This document shows, piece after piece, positions 32,722 through 41,901 of a DNA stretch of 64,000 nucleotides (within the stretch, counting starts at the first letter, position 1; each line of letters opens with the position of its first letter). This DNA is from Apophysomyces variabilis. Its lineage: Eukaryota; Mucoromycota; Mucoromycetes; Mucorales; Mucoraceae. A model generated the notes under the pieces. That model did no database searches. It saw only the letters and a list, made by a program, of their open reading frames with translations, and was not told the origin of the DNA. The translations under genes and the position numbers were made by a program. The stretch covers positions 171,422-235,421 of the forward strand of contig MZZL01000037.1 in assembly GCA_002749535.1 (NCBI GenBank), read 5' to 3'.

Positions 32722-34113
32722 CTAATGCCAAACAACGGCCTCGGCTTTGGATGCAATATCCGCTAACATTTGTGTTAACTGAGAAAGCGCAAAAACATGC
32801 TCGGGTTTGGCTTGTTTCCGGGCCCGGTGCAGCCGTTCCAATACGTGGTCCAAATCAGCTAATTCGGCCCGTTGTTGTGCTAGCACTGGCGACGCCGAAG
32901 GTGCCCGCGATGTTGTACTCAACGGAGGTAACGAGATCGGCGGTAAAGAATAAGTTGACGAAGTGGAAGAGGACCGTCGCCGAGCAAACATGGATTCAAG
33001 TCGATGCGCCGATTGTCGTTCAGAAGAAATAGGGGGTAATGCCATTGTTGTATGAACTTCTTCCGGCGACCGAAAAAACATTTTATCGTCAATAGGCTGG
33101 TATCGTGGGGATTGATTGGCGGTATAGATTTGAGGCAGTGGAAGGATGCCCGTGGTAGGCGTCGGTGTGTTAGTGGGTGGTGTGGTTACGGTGGATGGGA
33201 TAGTGGGTGGTTCAGCCGAAGGTTGATGTTGTTGCTGTTGACTATTTGGACGTTCTGACGATGGGTCTGTAGGATGCACTGGTACTGATGGTGCCGATGG
33301 CGGCGGAGCTGTTCGTTTCGGTACGATATAATCCTCAATAGCAGGCACCTCATGATGTAATGGCATCTTTGGCCGCTTCACTCGATTTTCTGTCCCTGCT
33401 GACCGTCGTTTTCGGACCACTGGCATCTTCTCCATTTCTGCCGGTGGGCTGCCACTGCTGCTGCCGGTATCATTCACTAACGCCGGGGTAGACATCTCGC
33501 TCTCATCGTCAGTCTCATGTTCTTCGGTTGGACCATCCGCTACAATGATACGTTTCCGTCGCTTGATCACACTGCGCTTCATACTGACAGGTCGATGTAC
33601 GTTATGTAGTTTGTAATAAAGACCACAGGCATTACAGATGGTATTTCCGGCTTCGTCTCTTCTCCATAGTGGTGTGGTAGTCGCTCTACAGTTGGCGCAG
33701 ATGAGTGCTTGCCGATTCACTTGATGTTGGTTGAAAGCTGGGCACCCTGCACACGATGCCGAGCCGCCTGTGCCGTTGCAGTGACCCCCACCTGGGCATG
33801 ACCCGCTGGTCAACCCACTACCACAGTCGTTTCCACCTGTTTCTTGTTTCCTTGTGCTATTTCTCTTAAGCGTTGGCGGCCTCATGTTATTTCGAGCTTT
33901 CAAGTAGAGACCACAAGCATTACAAATTGTGTCTCCATTGGGTGCTCGGCGCCAAAGTGGCGTGGTGTGAGTTCCGCAGTTGGCACAAACAGTAGCTGAA
34001 ACCGTTGCGTCTGTTTCCTCTTTGATTTTCTTTGTCTTTGGCTTTTTCATGGGTTGGTCATGTTGTAGTTTTACTTGAGATGAGGATAAACATGGGGTAG
34101 TCGTTGTTTCCAT
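32722..34113 (-). CDS. GATA-type transcription factor, SRE/URBS1-like
   Basis: Predicted DNA-binding repressor of iron/siderophore genes. Single exon, 463 aa from the ATG at 34113. The frame is open to an earlier ATG at 34182, but that extra stretch is pyrimidine-rich leader sequence. Two zinc fingers of the C-x2-C-x17-C-x2-C type: [14 protein letters not shown]...CNAC (residues about 43-68) and [14 protein letters not shown]...CNAC (about 139-164), each followed by a basic tail. Between them lies a cysteine-rich segment ([19 protein letters not shown]) that in Urbs1, SreA and Fep1 binds iron and senses it. The C-terminal half is low-complexity (Ser, Pro, Gln) with a basic KRRKRI-type nuclear signal after finger 2 and a coiled coil at the end ([17 protein letters not shown]). 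The iron-sensing role is inferred from the architecture. No siderophore gene cluster was seen nearby. Confidence 0.9.
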   Translation of the reverse strand: METTTTPCLSSSQVKLQHDQPMKKPKTKKIKEETDATVSATVCANCGTHTTPLWRRAPNGDTICNACGLYLKARNNMRPPTLKRNSTRKQETGGNDCGSGLTSGSCPGGGHCNGTGGSASCAGCPAFNQHQVNRQALICANCRATTTPLWRRDEAGNTICNACGLYYKLHNVHRPVSMKRSVIKRRKRIIVADGPTEEHETDDESEMSTPALVNDTGSSSGSPPAEMEKMPVVRKRRSAGTENRVKRPKMPLHHEVPAIEDYIVPKRTAPPPSAPSVPVHPTDPSSERPNSQQQQHQPSAEPPTIPSTVTTPPTNTPTPTTGILPLPQIYTANQSPRYQPIDDKMFFRSPEEVHTTMALPPISSERQSAHRLESMFARRRSSSTSSTYSLPPISLPPLSTTSRAPSASPVLAQQRAELADLDHVLERLHRARKQAKPEHVFALSQLTQMLADIASKAEAVVWH

Positions 34114-35804
34114 GGCAAAAAGGAAAAATGGGAAAAGATAAATATAAAGCTGGGACGGAAAATCTGATAACGTCCCACTCAATTAAACTTCAGTCGCCCA
34201 TTCAATATCATGGGATCTTTTTTCAGCTATTTCAATTGCCTCACAGAACATAAAAATTTAGGTCACATTCCCGTTTCACTATGCTATGGATGATGATATA
34301 TATTGTCAAACAAAGGTAAGCTGCATTTACATCGAGAGATGACAGCGATGTCGGTCATACTTAAGTTTCATTATGTCATCGATGAAGGATATAGATCATC
34401 GATATCCACAAATCACCATGTAACTATATCCGGATGGGAAAAAAGAGGCCATTTAAGAAAACCTCTATTGAAGCATCACCGTCTGCACTATTGATGGTAG
34501 AATATTGTTCGGTTGAAACGGTACAGAATAGGTCGAATCGCTCATTTGATCTAACACAGTTTGCGGATCTTTAAAATAAGATGATTTAAAACGTACACAC
34601 TTGCTTGCCCTTTAAAGTTTAAATTTCTATACACCAAGTAGGCAAACACCCTTATATAATGCTATACCATAACATTCATCTGTTCTTTCACTTAAAGAGA
34701 TGGATTCATTGGCCTTATATTCTATCTTACATTTTCTGCCTATACTCTAACACCCTGCAGTCTACATGGAAAAACGTGGGAAAAATTAGAAGACAGCACG
34801 AAGCGGATATTGAAACATACATTCCGATCCGCCGAAGCATTTGCTCCATTTAAATAGCAATCAACGGATACACCAGGAACACCCATTAATACCACTTCGA
34901 AGAGAATGAAAACACTACAGATATCATACTTCAAATCCAATTGCTTGTACTTGCCTTTACAACTGCAATACCGCAATTATCGTTGTCCAAGTCCATACAC
35001 CGTTTTGTCCAGATTGCCGTTATATAAACTAAGGACATGTCAAAGACTAGCTTGCTGTTTGAAGAGGGAAAAAATTTGGGTTTATGATGAAGAGCTTCCT
35101 GCTGTCAATTTTAATGTAAGTGTAAGATGACTTAAAGCCACTCGAGTTGGCTATTAACTTGAATGCAAGCATGCTTAATTCTTGGAGGCGCCTAGTACCT
35201 TTCACCTACATGGTACATGAGAAGATTTTGTGCAACAGTTGTTATTTTCCTGTGGGCACACGTCAATCTCTCATTATGTTGAGAACTTTAAACAATTGAT
35301 AAACCATGCTATTCAATCAATATCAACAAAATAAGATAGGCTATATGCTTCGTTTACTTAAATGCTTATGCTTATCGATACCCCATTATCTGAACAGTGG
35401 ACCGTAGAAAGAATAAATTCGTGCAACTATTTAAGGGACAATTAATGGTTTAGTCTAAGTAAAGTATACTACAAATGAAAAACAATAACCCCTGAATGAG
35501 CCAAGCACAGCTCATTTTGCCGCTTTTCAGAAAATGATAGCTAAGTGATGGTTATCAGGCTCATAGTAAACATATACAACGGCTTTTTAGCTTACTGAAG
35601 CATAAACAGTTGGCTTTTTTATATTGTGTGTTCCAAGCTTAATGTATGAAAAGTTAACGCACTCCTCAAAACAGGGCGAGTTGATGCAGGTGAATTTATT
35701 TGCCTCCGACGGTAACTGCACTTTATTGTTTAACGTGACTGAACACTGGGTTGCACCGCTACCATGGTTATCAAGATTCAAATCATGACGGAAGGGATTA
35801 TGGT
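34114..35804. other. Intergenic, 1.7 kb
   Basis: Promoter side of the GATA gene, then AT-rich sequence up to the DIRS element A. Short frames on both strands (34303-34494, 34659-34853, 34906-35130) show no recognisable coding character. No repeats of note were seen. Confidence 0.45.
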
Positions 35805-35860
35805 ATTGTGAGGCGTACCTACCACAATTGTTGTTGTCGCCTCCGCTTCCACTCCGTCTG

Positions 35861-35935
35861 ATGTGGTATTGGCTCTCCGAAGCCGCGCTTTATTTATTCG
35901 TAAGAAAAATTTTCCTTCTATCTCTAGATCTTTCC
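35861..35935 (+). repeat. DIRS copy A, left inverted terminal repeat
   Basis: 75 bp identical to the reverse complement of 39872-39946 by eye. It begins ATGTGGTATTGGCTCTCCG. The 56 bp to its left (35805-35860) are the non-repeated outer left end. Confidence 0.92.
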
Positions 35936-35960
35936 AAGCCGCGCACCGTGGTTAGAACTT

Positions 35961-36791
35961 ATGGATATCAATGAATTATCTCAAGAGCAGATCGCTGAAA
36001 TGCTCGAGTTATTCCGAGAGCTTAAGTTCCAACAAAGGGACCGAGGATCAGAAAGCCAAGATTTACCGTCAGAAATCCTCGCCGATATGGAAAACGTTAC
36101 CCAGAAGTCCCTTAAAGGAAATCTGCAAAGATTCTCCAAAGACATCACAGCATATGAAGGAGGAAAATGGACCCGAGGCGGAGCCATTAACAAAGCGTTT
36201 ATACCTGAACTCAAAAAGAAAACACTGGACGCATATTCCGCGATTCAGGCAAGATACAAGGACGCAGACCGCCTTAGAATCTCTGCAAGAGCAGCCACAG
36301 AGATCTACGAAGAGATCAAACTTATCGTGGACCGCGGGGGAGGAGAGGATGATGGAATCCTCCTCGAACGGATTATGGAAAAAGCCAGACGTCTGGCGAT
36401 CTATGGGTTCGCAAATGGCAAACAAATTGACAATGACGCCAAAGAAACTGTCATCCGTAGCCTCAACATCCCCGTCATGGCCCAAGCAGAAGAGCCAGAA
36501 GAAGAAGATGACAAGGAACTGGTGTTCTCTCCAGACATGGTCCAGCGAATCCAGCAAGCTCGCTATGAAGATTCCATGCTCAGGGCAGCAACAAGCCACA
36601 GACGAGATGGCTATCGACGAGATGGATATAAACGAGACTTCAAAAGAGGAGGAAAGCAATTCAATCCCAGAGGACGTGGAGGATTCCAATATGGCAAGAA
36701 ATACCAGCCTTTTTTGGACCAAGGTCGTACGGGGGACTCATCCAGTCCACGGACAACTCAGACAAAATCAACAGAACAAAATTACCAGTAA
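35961..36791 (+). CDS. DIRS copy A, ORF1 (gag-like)
   Basis: 276-codon frame at the usual place of the DIRS Gag. The product is hydrophilic and mostly helical (starts MDINELSQEQIAEMLELF, suited to oligomerisation), has a central acidic stretch (EEPEEEDD), and ends in a basic tail with Arg-Arg-Asp-Gly-Tyr repeats and RGG-like groups (RRDGYRRDGYKRDFKRGGK), likely for RNA binding. No CCHC zinc knuckle is present, as in many DIRS Gags. Identity as Gag rests on position and composition. It stops 11 bp before the RT frame. Confidence 0.75.
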   Translation: MDINELSQEQIAEMLELFRELKFQQRDRGSESQDLPSEILADMENVTQKSLKGNLQRFSKDITAYEGGKWTRGGAINKAFIPELKKKTLDAYSAIQARYKDADRLRISARAATEIYEEIKLIVDRGGGEDDGILLERIMEKARRLAIYGFANGKQIDNDAKETVIRSLNIPVMAQAEEPEEEDDKELVFSPDMVQRIQQARYEDSMLRAATSHRRDGYRRDGYKRDFKRGGKQFNPRGRGGFQYGKKYQPFLDQGRTGDSSSPRTTQTKSTEQNYQ

Positions 36792-36802
36792 GTGCTCAAC
36801 TA

Positions 36803-38716
36803 TTGGAGCAAGACGTGGGCCATTACCAGACACCACTGGATGGCATACCACCAGGGGGACGTTTACAAGTATTTGCAAAGCAGTGGAGATCCCTGACTAC
36901 ACACAGATGGGCCAGATCAGTCATATCAGAGGGCTACAGAATACAATGGGACAAATCACCAGCACCATGGCAACCGAGAACGCTGCAATTATCACCAGAA
37001 GATCAAACAGCAGTGGATACAGCAGTACAGAACTTCCTACGGACTGGGGTGATAGAAAGATCACCTACCCAGGATGGACGGTTCCTTTCCAATATGTTCA
37101 CAGTGCAAGAAGCGACGAAACGACGACCCATTCTAGACTGCAAACGTATAAACCAATATATTCAGTGTCATCACTTCAAGATGGAAGGAGTGCCAGCCCT
37201 CCGGGAACTGATCGAACCAGGAGATTATATGGCCAAGATAGATTTGAAGGATGCGTATTTAGTGGTGCCAATACACCCAGAGTCCCGCAGGTTCATTTCA
37301 TTTTCACATCGGGGTACCATATATCAGTACCGAACTTTGCCCTTCGGGCTCAGTGTGGCCCCCAGGGTATTCTCGAAATTGATGCGATTTGCACTAGAAC
37401 CACTCAGACAAAAGGGAGTTCGTTTAGTTTATTACTTGGACGACATTTGTGTCGTAGCAAAATCGAAGAATTTGCTGGAAGACCACATATCGCAGGTAAT
37501 ACGACAGTTGAAGTCCCTAGGATTCATAATCAATTGGAAGAAGAGTGTCTTGGCGCCTTCGCGTCAGCAAGAATTTCTGGGCTTCAACTTCAACTCATCC
37601 ACGATGATAATCAAGGTACCAAAGGAGAAACTGGCCAAAATTCAAACCCGGATCCGGCAAGCAGGATTAGCAATACGATCATGTCGATGGATGGCATCTT
37701 TGATAGGCAAGATCACAGCAATTATTCCGGCGCTAGGAGAAGCACTTCTACATGTGAGGTACCTTCAGCGAGATTTAGCGAGGAGCCTCAAGAACAAACA
37801 CAAATGGGAAGCCCCATTTCAGATATCACCGGAGGGACAACAGGAACTGAAATGGTGGTGGACAGAAGCAGCGAGGAAGAATGGTCTACCAATTCGACCA
37901 ACACAACAACAGAAACCGCAATGCACAATTTATGTGGACGCTTCGGACATTGGCTGGGGAATCAAGTCCCCAATAATGGAAACATCGGGGTCATGGACAG
38001 ATCACGAAAAAGAACAGTCGATCAATACCAGGGAATTGAAGACGATTTTATTTGCGCTTCAGCTCCACGGGGAAAGATTCAGAAACTCGATGATACAGAT
38101 GTTTTCGGACAACACAACAGCGATCAAATATGCGATCAAATCTGGGGGCACAGCATCCATACAATTACAGGAATTGGCACTAGCAATTTCAGAAGTCTGC
38201 CTGAAATATCAATTAACACTCAAGGTCAACCATATAGCAGGCAAGGAGAATGTAGACGCGGATCGACTCAGTCGACAGAAACCAGCAATCCACGAATGGT
38301 CCTTACCCATGAGGTGGTTCAAGAAGATAACCCAGCGATGGGGACGTTTGACAATCGATGCGTTCGCTTCCCGGACGAATACGAAAATCTCACAGTTTTG
38401 GAGTTACAAACCGGACCCAATGGCGATGGGAACGGAGGCTTTTTCCCAGACATGGCCGGCGACCAGGCTTTATTTGCATCCACCTTGGAGATTAATCCCA
38501 CGAGTGATCCACAAGTTACAGGAGGACGGTGTGAAGTCGGCGGTGTTAGTGACCCCCAAGTGGCCAACACAATTCTGGTGGCCCATGATATTAGCGAGAA
38601 CAACGGCCAAACCAATGGTGATGCCAATAAACAAACGCCTCACTCTGATCGCTTGGAAGTTATCTGGAAAGCCAGGGAAGCGGCAGGATTGGACAGCTCA
38701 TCAAACGAATTTTTGA
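36803..38716 (+). CDS. DIRS copy A, ORF2 (reverse transcriptase, RNase H, dam-like tail)
   Basis: 637-codon frame. It copies the element RNA to DNA and degrades the RNA strand. The RT palm starts with KRRPILDCKRINQYIQ, continues with the SRRFISFSHRGTIYQYRTLPFGLSVAPRVF box and the catalytic YYLDDICV (Y-L-D-D, nt about 37427-37450). The RNase H domain carries TIYVDASDIGWGIKSP (first Asp), RELKTILFALQL (Glu) and QMFSDNTTAI (second Asp). After it comes RLTIDAFASRTNTKISQFW and LYLHPPWRLIPRVIHKL; DIRS elements often have a dam-type methyltransferase region here with an N/D-P-P-W/Y motif, and HPPW may be its equivalent. The last about 90 codons overlap the recombinase frame in another phase, as is typical of DIRS elements. 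No stops or frameshifts interrupt it. Confidence 0.93.
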   Translation: MEQDVGHYQTPLDGIPPGGRLQVFAKQWRSLTTHRWARSVISEGYRIQWDKSPAPWQPRTLQLSPEDQTAVDTAVQNFLRTGVIERSPTQDGRFLSNMFTVQEATKRRPILDCKRINQYIQCHHFKMEGVPALRELIEPGDYMAKIDLKDAYLVVPIHPESRRFISFSHRGTIYQYRTLPFGLSVAPRVFSKLMRFALEPLRQKGVRLVYYLDDICVVAKSKNLLEDHISQVIRQLKSLGFIINWKKSVLAPSRQQEFLGFNFNSSTMIIKVPKEKLAKIQTRIRQAGLAIRSCRWMASLIGKITAIIPALGEALLHVRYLQRDLARSLKNKHKWEAPFQISPEGQQELKWWWTEAARKNGLPIRPTQQQKPQCTIYVDASDIGWGIKSPIMETSGSWTDHEKEQSINTRELKTILFALQLHGERFRNSMIQMFSDNTTAIKYAIKSGGTASIQLQELALAISEVCLKYQLTLKVNHIAGKENVDADRLSRQKPAIHEWSLPMRWFKKITQRWGRLTIDAFASRTNTKISQFWSYKPDPMAMGTEAFSQTWPATRLYLHPPWRLIPRVIHKLQEDGVKSAVLVTPKWPTQFWWPMILARTTAKPMVMPINKRLTLIAWKLSGKPGKRQDWTAHQTNF

Positions 38717-39816
38717 AGAAAGCAGCGAGAACAACTACAAATAGGGCATATGACTACAGTTGGCGCAGATGGGCAGAATGGTGCAACAAACAGCTACCAC
38801 CGCTTGATCCAAGAGACTACGAGATCAACCACATAACAAGATTTCTAGTGGAGAACCAACAACTATCAACCCAATCATTAAACGTCATGCGATCGGCAAT
38901 TGCCTCCGCCTTTAAGGTTTTACATCCGTCAAAACCGAACATTGCAAGTGATGATAGGATTTTGGCTTTCTTCAGAGCAAAACGCAAGACAAACGTAGAT
39001 TTGCCACCATCCAGCAAAGACGAAATTTGGAACATCCGGATGGTCCTGGACACGGTCAGAGCATGGGGTAGAACCGAAAAATTATCACTGTTTGATCTGC
39101 AACAAAAGACACTTATTTTGCTATGTTTGGCAACAATGTGGAGACCACGTTCAGATTTGGGCCGATTACAATACCGGGACGTTATATGGACAAAATGCGG
39201 AGAGGAGATTCAAGGCGTTACTTTGATTTCGAGAGAACCAAAGGAGGCACAATGGAAGAAGTCGAAATTGGGGCGAATAGAGGACACTGAAATGTGCCCG
39301 GTACAGACGCTTTCTTTATTCATACAAAGAACAAGAGAGTTCCGCGAGGGTCAATCACTAGATCATACATTGTTCTTGGCTTATTTGGGCACGGGAAAAC
39401 CAGCAAAATCGATTAGGCCAGCCACAATCGCTTCGTGGATCAAAACTATTTTGAAGCAAAGTGGGATAGATACATCAATCTTTACGGCACATTCGACAAG
39501 GGCCGCTTCGGCAACGGCTGCGGTAGAAAATGGAATCGCTAAGGATTCAGTAAAACAGCACGCAAACTGGTCAAGTCAAAGTCAAACTTTTGAGAAATAC
39601 TACTACAGGCCTAGAAACAAACACGAAGAAGGATCACACATCATAGGAACACTTTTTTCGCCGAATACGGAGAAGGATACCACATCAGACGGAGTGGAAG
39701 CGGAGGCGACAACAACAATTGTGGTAGGTACGCCTCACAATGGGACAGTTGTCGCCGAAGCGACAACGATGGAGGATGTGGGTACCCGCCCATGGTTTCG
39801 TTGGTTATTTTCATAG
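38452..39816 (+). CDS. DIRS copy A, ORF3 (tyrosine recombinase)
   Basis: Tyrosine recombinase (phage-integrase fold) that integrates the circular DNA form. The recognisable protein starts near 38640 (NKQTPHSDRLEV, then the SAM-like core-binding domain with RAYDYSWRRWAEWCN). Its catalytic domain holds CLATMWRPRSDLGRLQYRD (first Arg), TAHSTRAASATAA (the H-x-x-R box, nt 39484-39522) and FEKYYYRP (Tyr nucleophile, about 39589-39612). The chosen start at 38452 is an in-frame ATG 5' of the domain; the frame has no stop as far back as 35971, so the real start or expression mode is uncertain. Its end codes across the internal complementary region (39679-39781). In copy B one residue differs (Ser to Gly at codon 38758). 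Confidence 0.85.
   Translation: MAGDQALFASTLEINPTSDPQVTGGRCEVGGVSDPQVANTILVAHDISENNGQTNGDANKQTPHSDRLEVIWKAREAAGLDSSSNEFLKKAARTTTNRAYDYSWRRWAEWCNKQLPPLDPRDYEINHITRFLVENQQLSTQSLNVMRSAIASAFKVLHPSKPNIASDDRILAFFRAKRKTNVDLPPSSKDEIWNIRMVLDTVRAWGRTEKLSLFDLQQKTLILLCLATMWRPRSDLGRLQYRDVIWTKCGEEIQGVTLISREPKEAQWKKSKLGRIEDTEMCPVQTLSLFIQRTREFREGQSLDHTLFLAYLGTGKPAKSIRPATIASWIKTILKQSGIDTSIFTAHSTRAASATAAVENGIAKDSVKQHANWSSQSQTFEKYYYRPRNKHEEGSHIIGTLFSPNTEKDTTSDGVEAEATTTIVVGTPHNGTVVAEATTMEDVGTRPWFRWLFS
39679..39781 (+). repeat. DIRS copy A, internal complementary region
   Basis: 39679-39741 is the reverse complement of the outer left end plus the first bases of the inverted repeat (35805-35867). 39739-39781 is the reverse complement of the outer right end (39941-39983). 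They overlap at the trinucleotide AAT/ATT. Such a joined copy of both ends is the hallmark used by DIRS elements to template full-length circle formation. The right part can fold into a hairpin (TTGTCGC-CGAA-GCGACAA). Confidence 0.9.
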
Positions 39817-39871
39817 ACAAACTTTGTTTCCCAACCCTTATTACGTCGAAAAAAGGAGAGCGGTACGCTAG

Positions 39872-39946
39872 GGAAAGATCTAGAGATAGAAGGAAAATTT
39901 TTCTTACGAATAAATAAAGCGCGGCTTCGGAGAGCCAATACCACAT
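39872..39946 (-). repeat. DIRS copy A, right inverted terminal repeat
   Basis: 75-bp inverted partner of 35861-35935. The 37 bp from 39947 to 39983 form the outer right end, which is different from the outer left end. Confidence 0.92.
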
Positions 39947-39983
39947 CCTCCATCGTTGTCGCTTCGGCGACAACTGTCCCATT

Positions 39984-41901
39984 GTCCTATGTTACACGCA
40001 TACAGCATCAAGCATAAATGATTGGTATCTACATAACTTCATAGCGTATCTTGTTTTGAAGATGATAAACACCTTAAAACAAACATAACAGTGAGAATGT
40101 TAAATTGTATCCGTTTGCAACATTAACAATGATTATGTATGGAAATTGTTAGTTTTAATGGCACGACCCCTTTGTTCAATTGAAACGAACCAATAGATGC
40201 GGCTTATAATGTGACATCATATATTCATTGTTAGTAAGAGATGAATGCTATAGAAAGAATACAGCATATACACGCTGTCAGCGCTTCCTAAGTAAAAAGC
40301 TTTTAACATTACAGCTTTGCAGCCGCGTACCCTGCCGACAATCTGGAGAGCCATCCAATCAGTTTAGCATCTGGTTCTGTTTCTAACCATCATTGGAGAG
40401 TATCAACAACTTGGGGGCAAATATTTCACAGACTGCAAGGTGTTCAACAAACCATACTTTCCCTAGTGGTTTGCTAAGATAACAGTATATTTATCACATT
40501 CTCTATCGATTGTGTCTCAATACGAAAAGAGCCACCTATAATACTAACAAATTATGGGATAGTATCCTCTAACTGAATACTTCTATGTATTTGCCAATCT
40601 AATGAAAGAATCTGGTCGTCGATTGGCGTAATGTTTCATGTGCAAGAAAACATGCAATATGTTGGATGTAGTCATAGAGTCTCCATTTCAAAACATAGCC
40701 GTACGTGATTTGTTAGAGCATGTCAGTACAGTATGAATTTTCGAGTCTTCCTAGCCTCGCGCATCTTTTCCTTCTTTTGCATTTTGTTAAGTCTTGCTTT
40801 TTGACAGACTCGAGATATTTGGGATCGTAAGATATTCGTCAACGAGGAACACAAAAGTAGGACCCTACCAAAAGCGAAATCAGTCATTCATGAAATATTA
40901 TGCAACCACTTATAGCTTTCGTTGTCTGGCTTTTTGTTCCATGTATTGTGGACAACATCAGGGCATTGCAATGATGCAACATATACCATGACTGAGGAAA
41001 GATTGCTAGAGCATAAAAAAACTAAAACAGATCTTGCAATTATATGAAAATAGTATTGTGACGTACGTAATGTGGCCTTTTTTTGGTGTTTAAGATTGCT
41101 CTTTTTATGATACCAATAACTGCGTATATTGAGCTCAACGATGCTAGTAGAGGATAAGACATTGATCCTTAAACTTTAGTACGTTCTCTTAAGGCAACTT
41201 GTTTTCATTTAGCAATACACCATGTGCAGGTATAAAGAAATTAACGTGTCGTTGCAGGCTATTCACCTCCTGCCATTCATTTTACCATATCTTCAATCCA
41301 TGACCGAAATTTCGGAAGACTTGGCATGTTTTTCATGCTCAAGCATCACGATAATCGATGATTTCTTTATGTGTGTATCATCCAGTAAGTCTGCTGATCT
41401 TTTCATTTGGCATAGGCTCTGGCTTCCGTCATCCGTACCACAGAAGTTTCAGATAGAAACAGTAAACATAAATCATCTTCTCTTTTCAGTTATTGTTATA
41501 CCCAAACGAACGGTGAGTCTGCAAGAAGGTAATTCAAACAAGGTGCATGCGTGTTCATGAGTGGGAAAGAGCAAGTAAATTCGACTGGAGACGACTCGTT
41601 TCTTCCAATTAGGCACCACTGGTATGTGCAGGGTTTAACTTTGCAATGGATAAATTTACCTCCTGGTCAAAGGGCTCTGTTGCCACTACTAAAAGGCCGG
41701 TCGTGGATCTTTTTGAACGGTGCCTTATCCTGAGCTGAACAAGGTGTCCGTCGGGAAAGGAAAAAAGAATTTGCCTACTCCGTGAATTCTTGCTGGGCGC
41801 AAAATTGTGCACTTTGGAAGTCCACAACTGTTTTTGTCTAACCCAGAGCTGCCTGTTTCTTTCACCGAACCCACATCGCTAACATCTTTAACTTCTTAAA
41901 T
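39984..41901. other. Intergenic, 1.9 kb
   Basis: AT-rich DNA between DIRS copy A and the HSF-type gene. No frame with coding character; the small frames at 40794-40991 and 41222-41560 lack motifs and splice partners. The last 60 bp before 41902 are pyrimidine-rich and probably the promoter of the HSF-type gene. Confidence 0.45.

Larger units (their letters stand above)
35805..39983 (+). mobile_element. DIRS-type retrotransposon, copy A (4,179 bp)
   Basis: Complete tyrosine-recombinase retrotransposon of the DIRS order. It moves through an RNA copy and a circular DNA form that its recombinase integrates, so it lacks LTRs and target-site duplications. Order on the plus strand: outer left end, 75-bp inverted repeat (35861-35935), gag (35961-36791), RT/RNase H (36803-38716), tyrosine recombinase (ends 39816), internal complementary region (39679-39781), inverted repeat (39872-39946), outer right end. 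Both ends carry the trinucleotide ATT, also found at the join inside the internal complementary region, which fits the DIRS circle-junction model. No other copy is needed to define the borders because copy B ends at the same points. All frames are intact, so it may be active. Confidence 0.9.

Noticed and set aside
32722..34182. Longer GATA protein starting at 34182
   Set aside because: The additional N-terminus is coded by a CT/AT-rich leader (hydrophobic Phe/Leu/Tyr run) typical of an untranslated region; the ATG at 34113 was preferred.
36069..36722. 217-codon antisense frame inside the DIRS gag (also 54068-54721 in copy B)
   Set aside because: It lies opposite gag, has no recognised motif, and is duplicated only because the element is; it is most likely a by-product of gag codon use.
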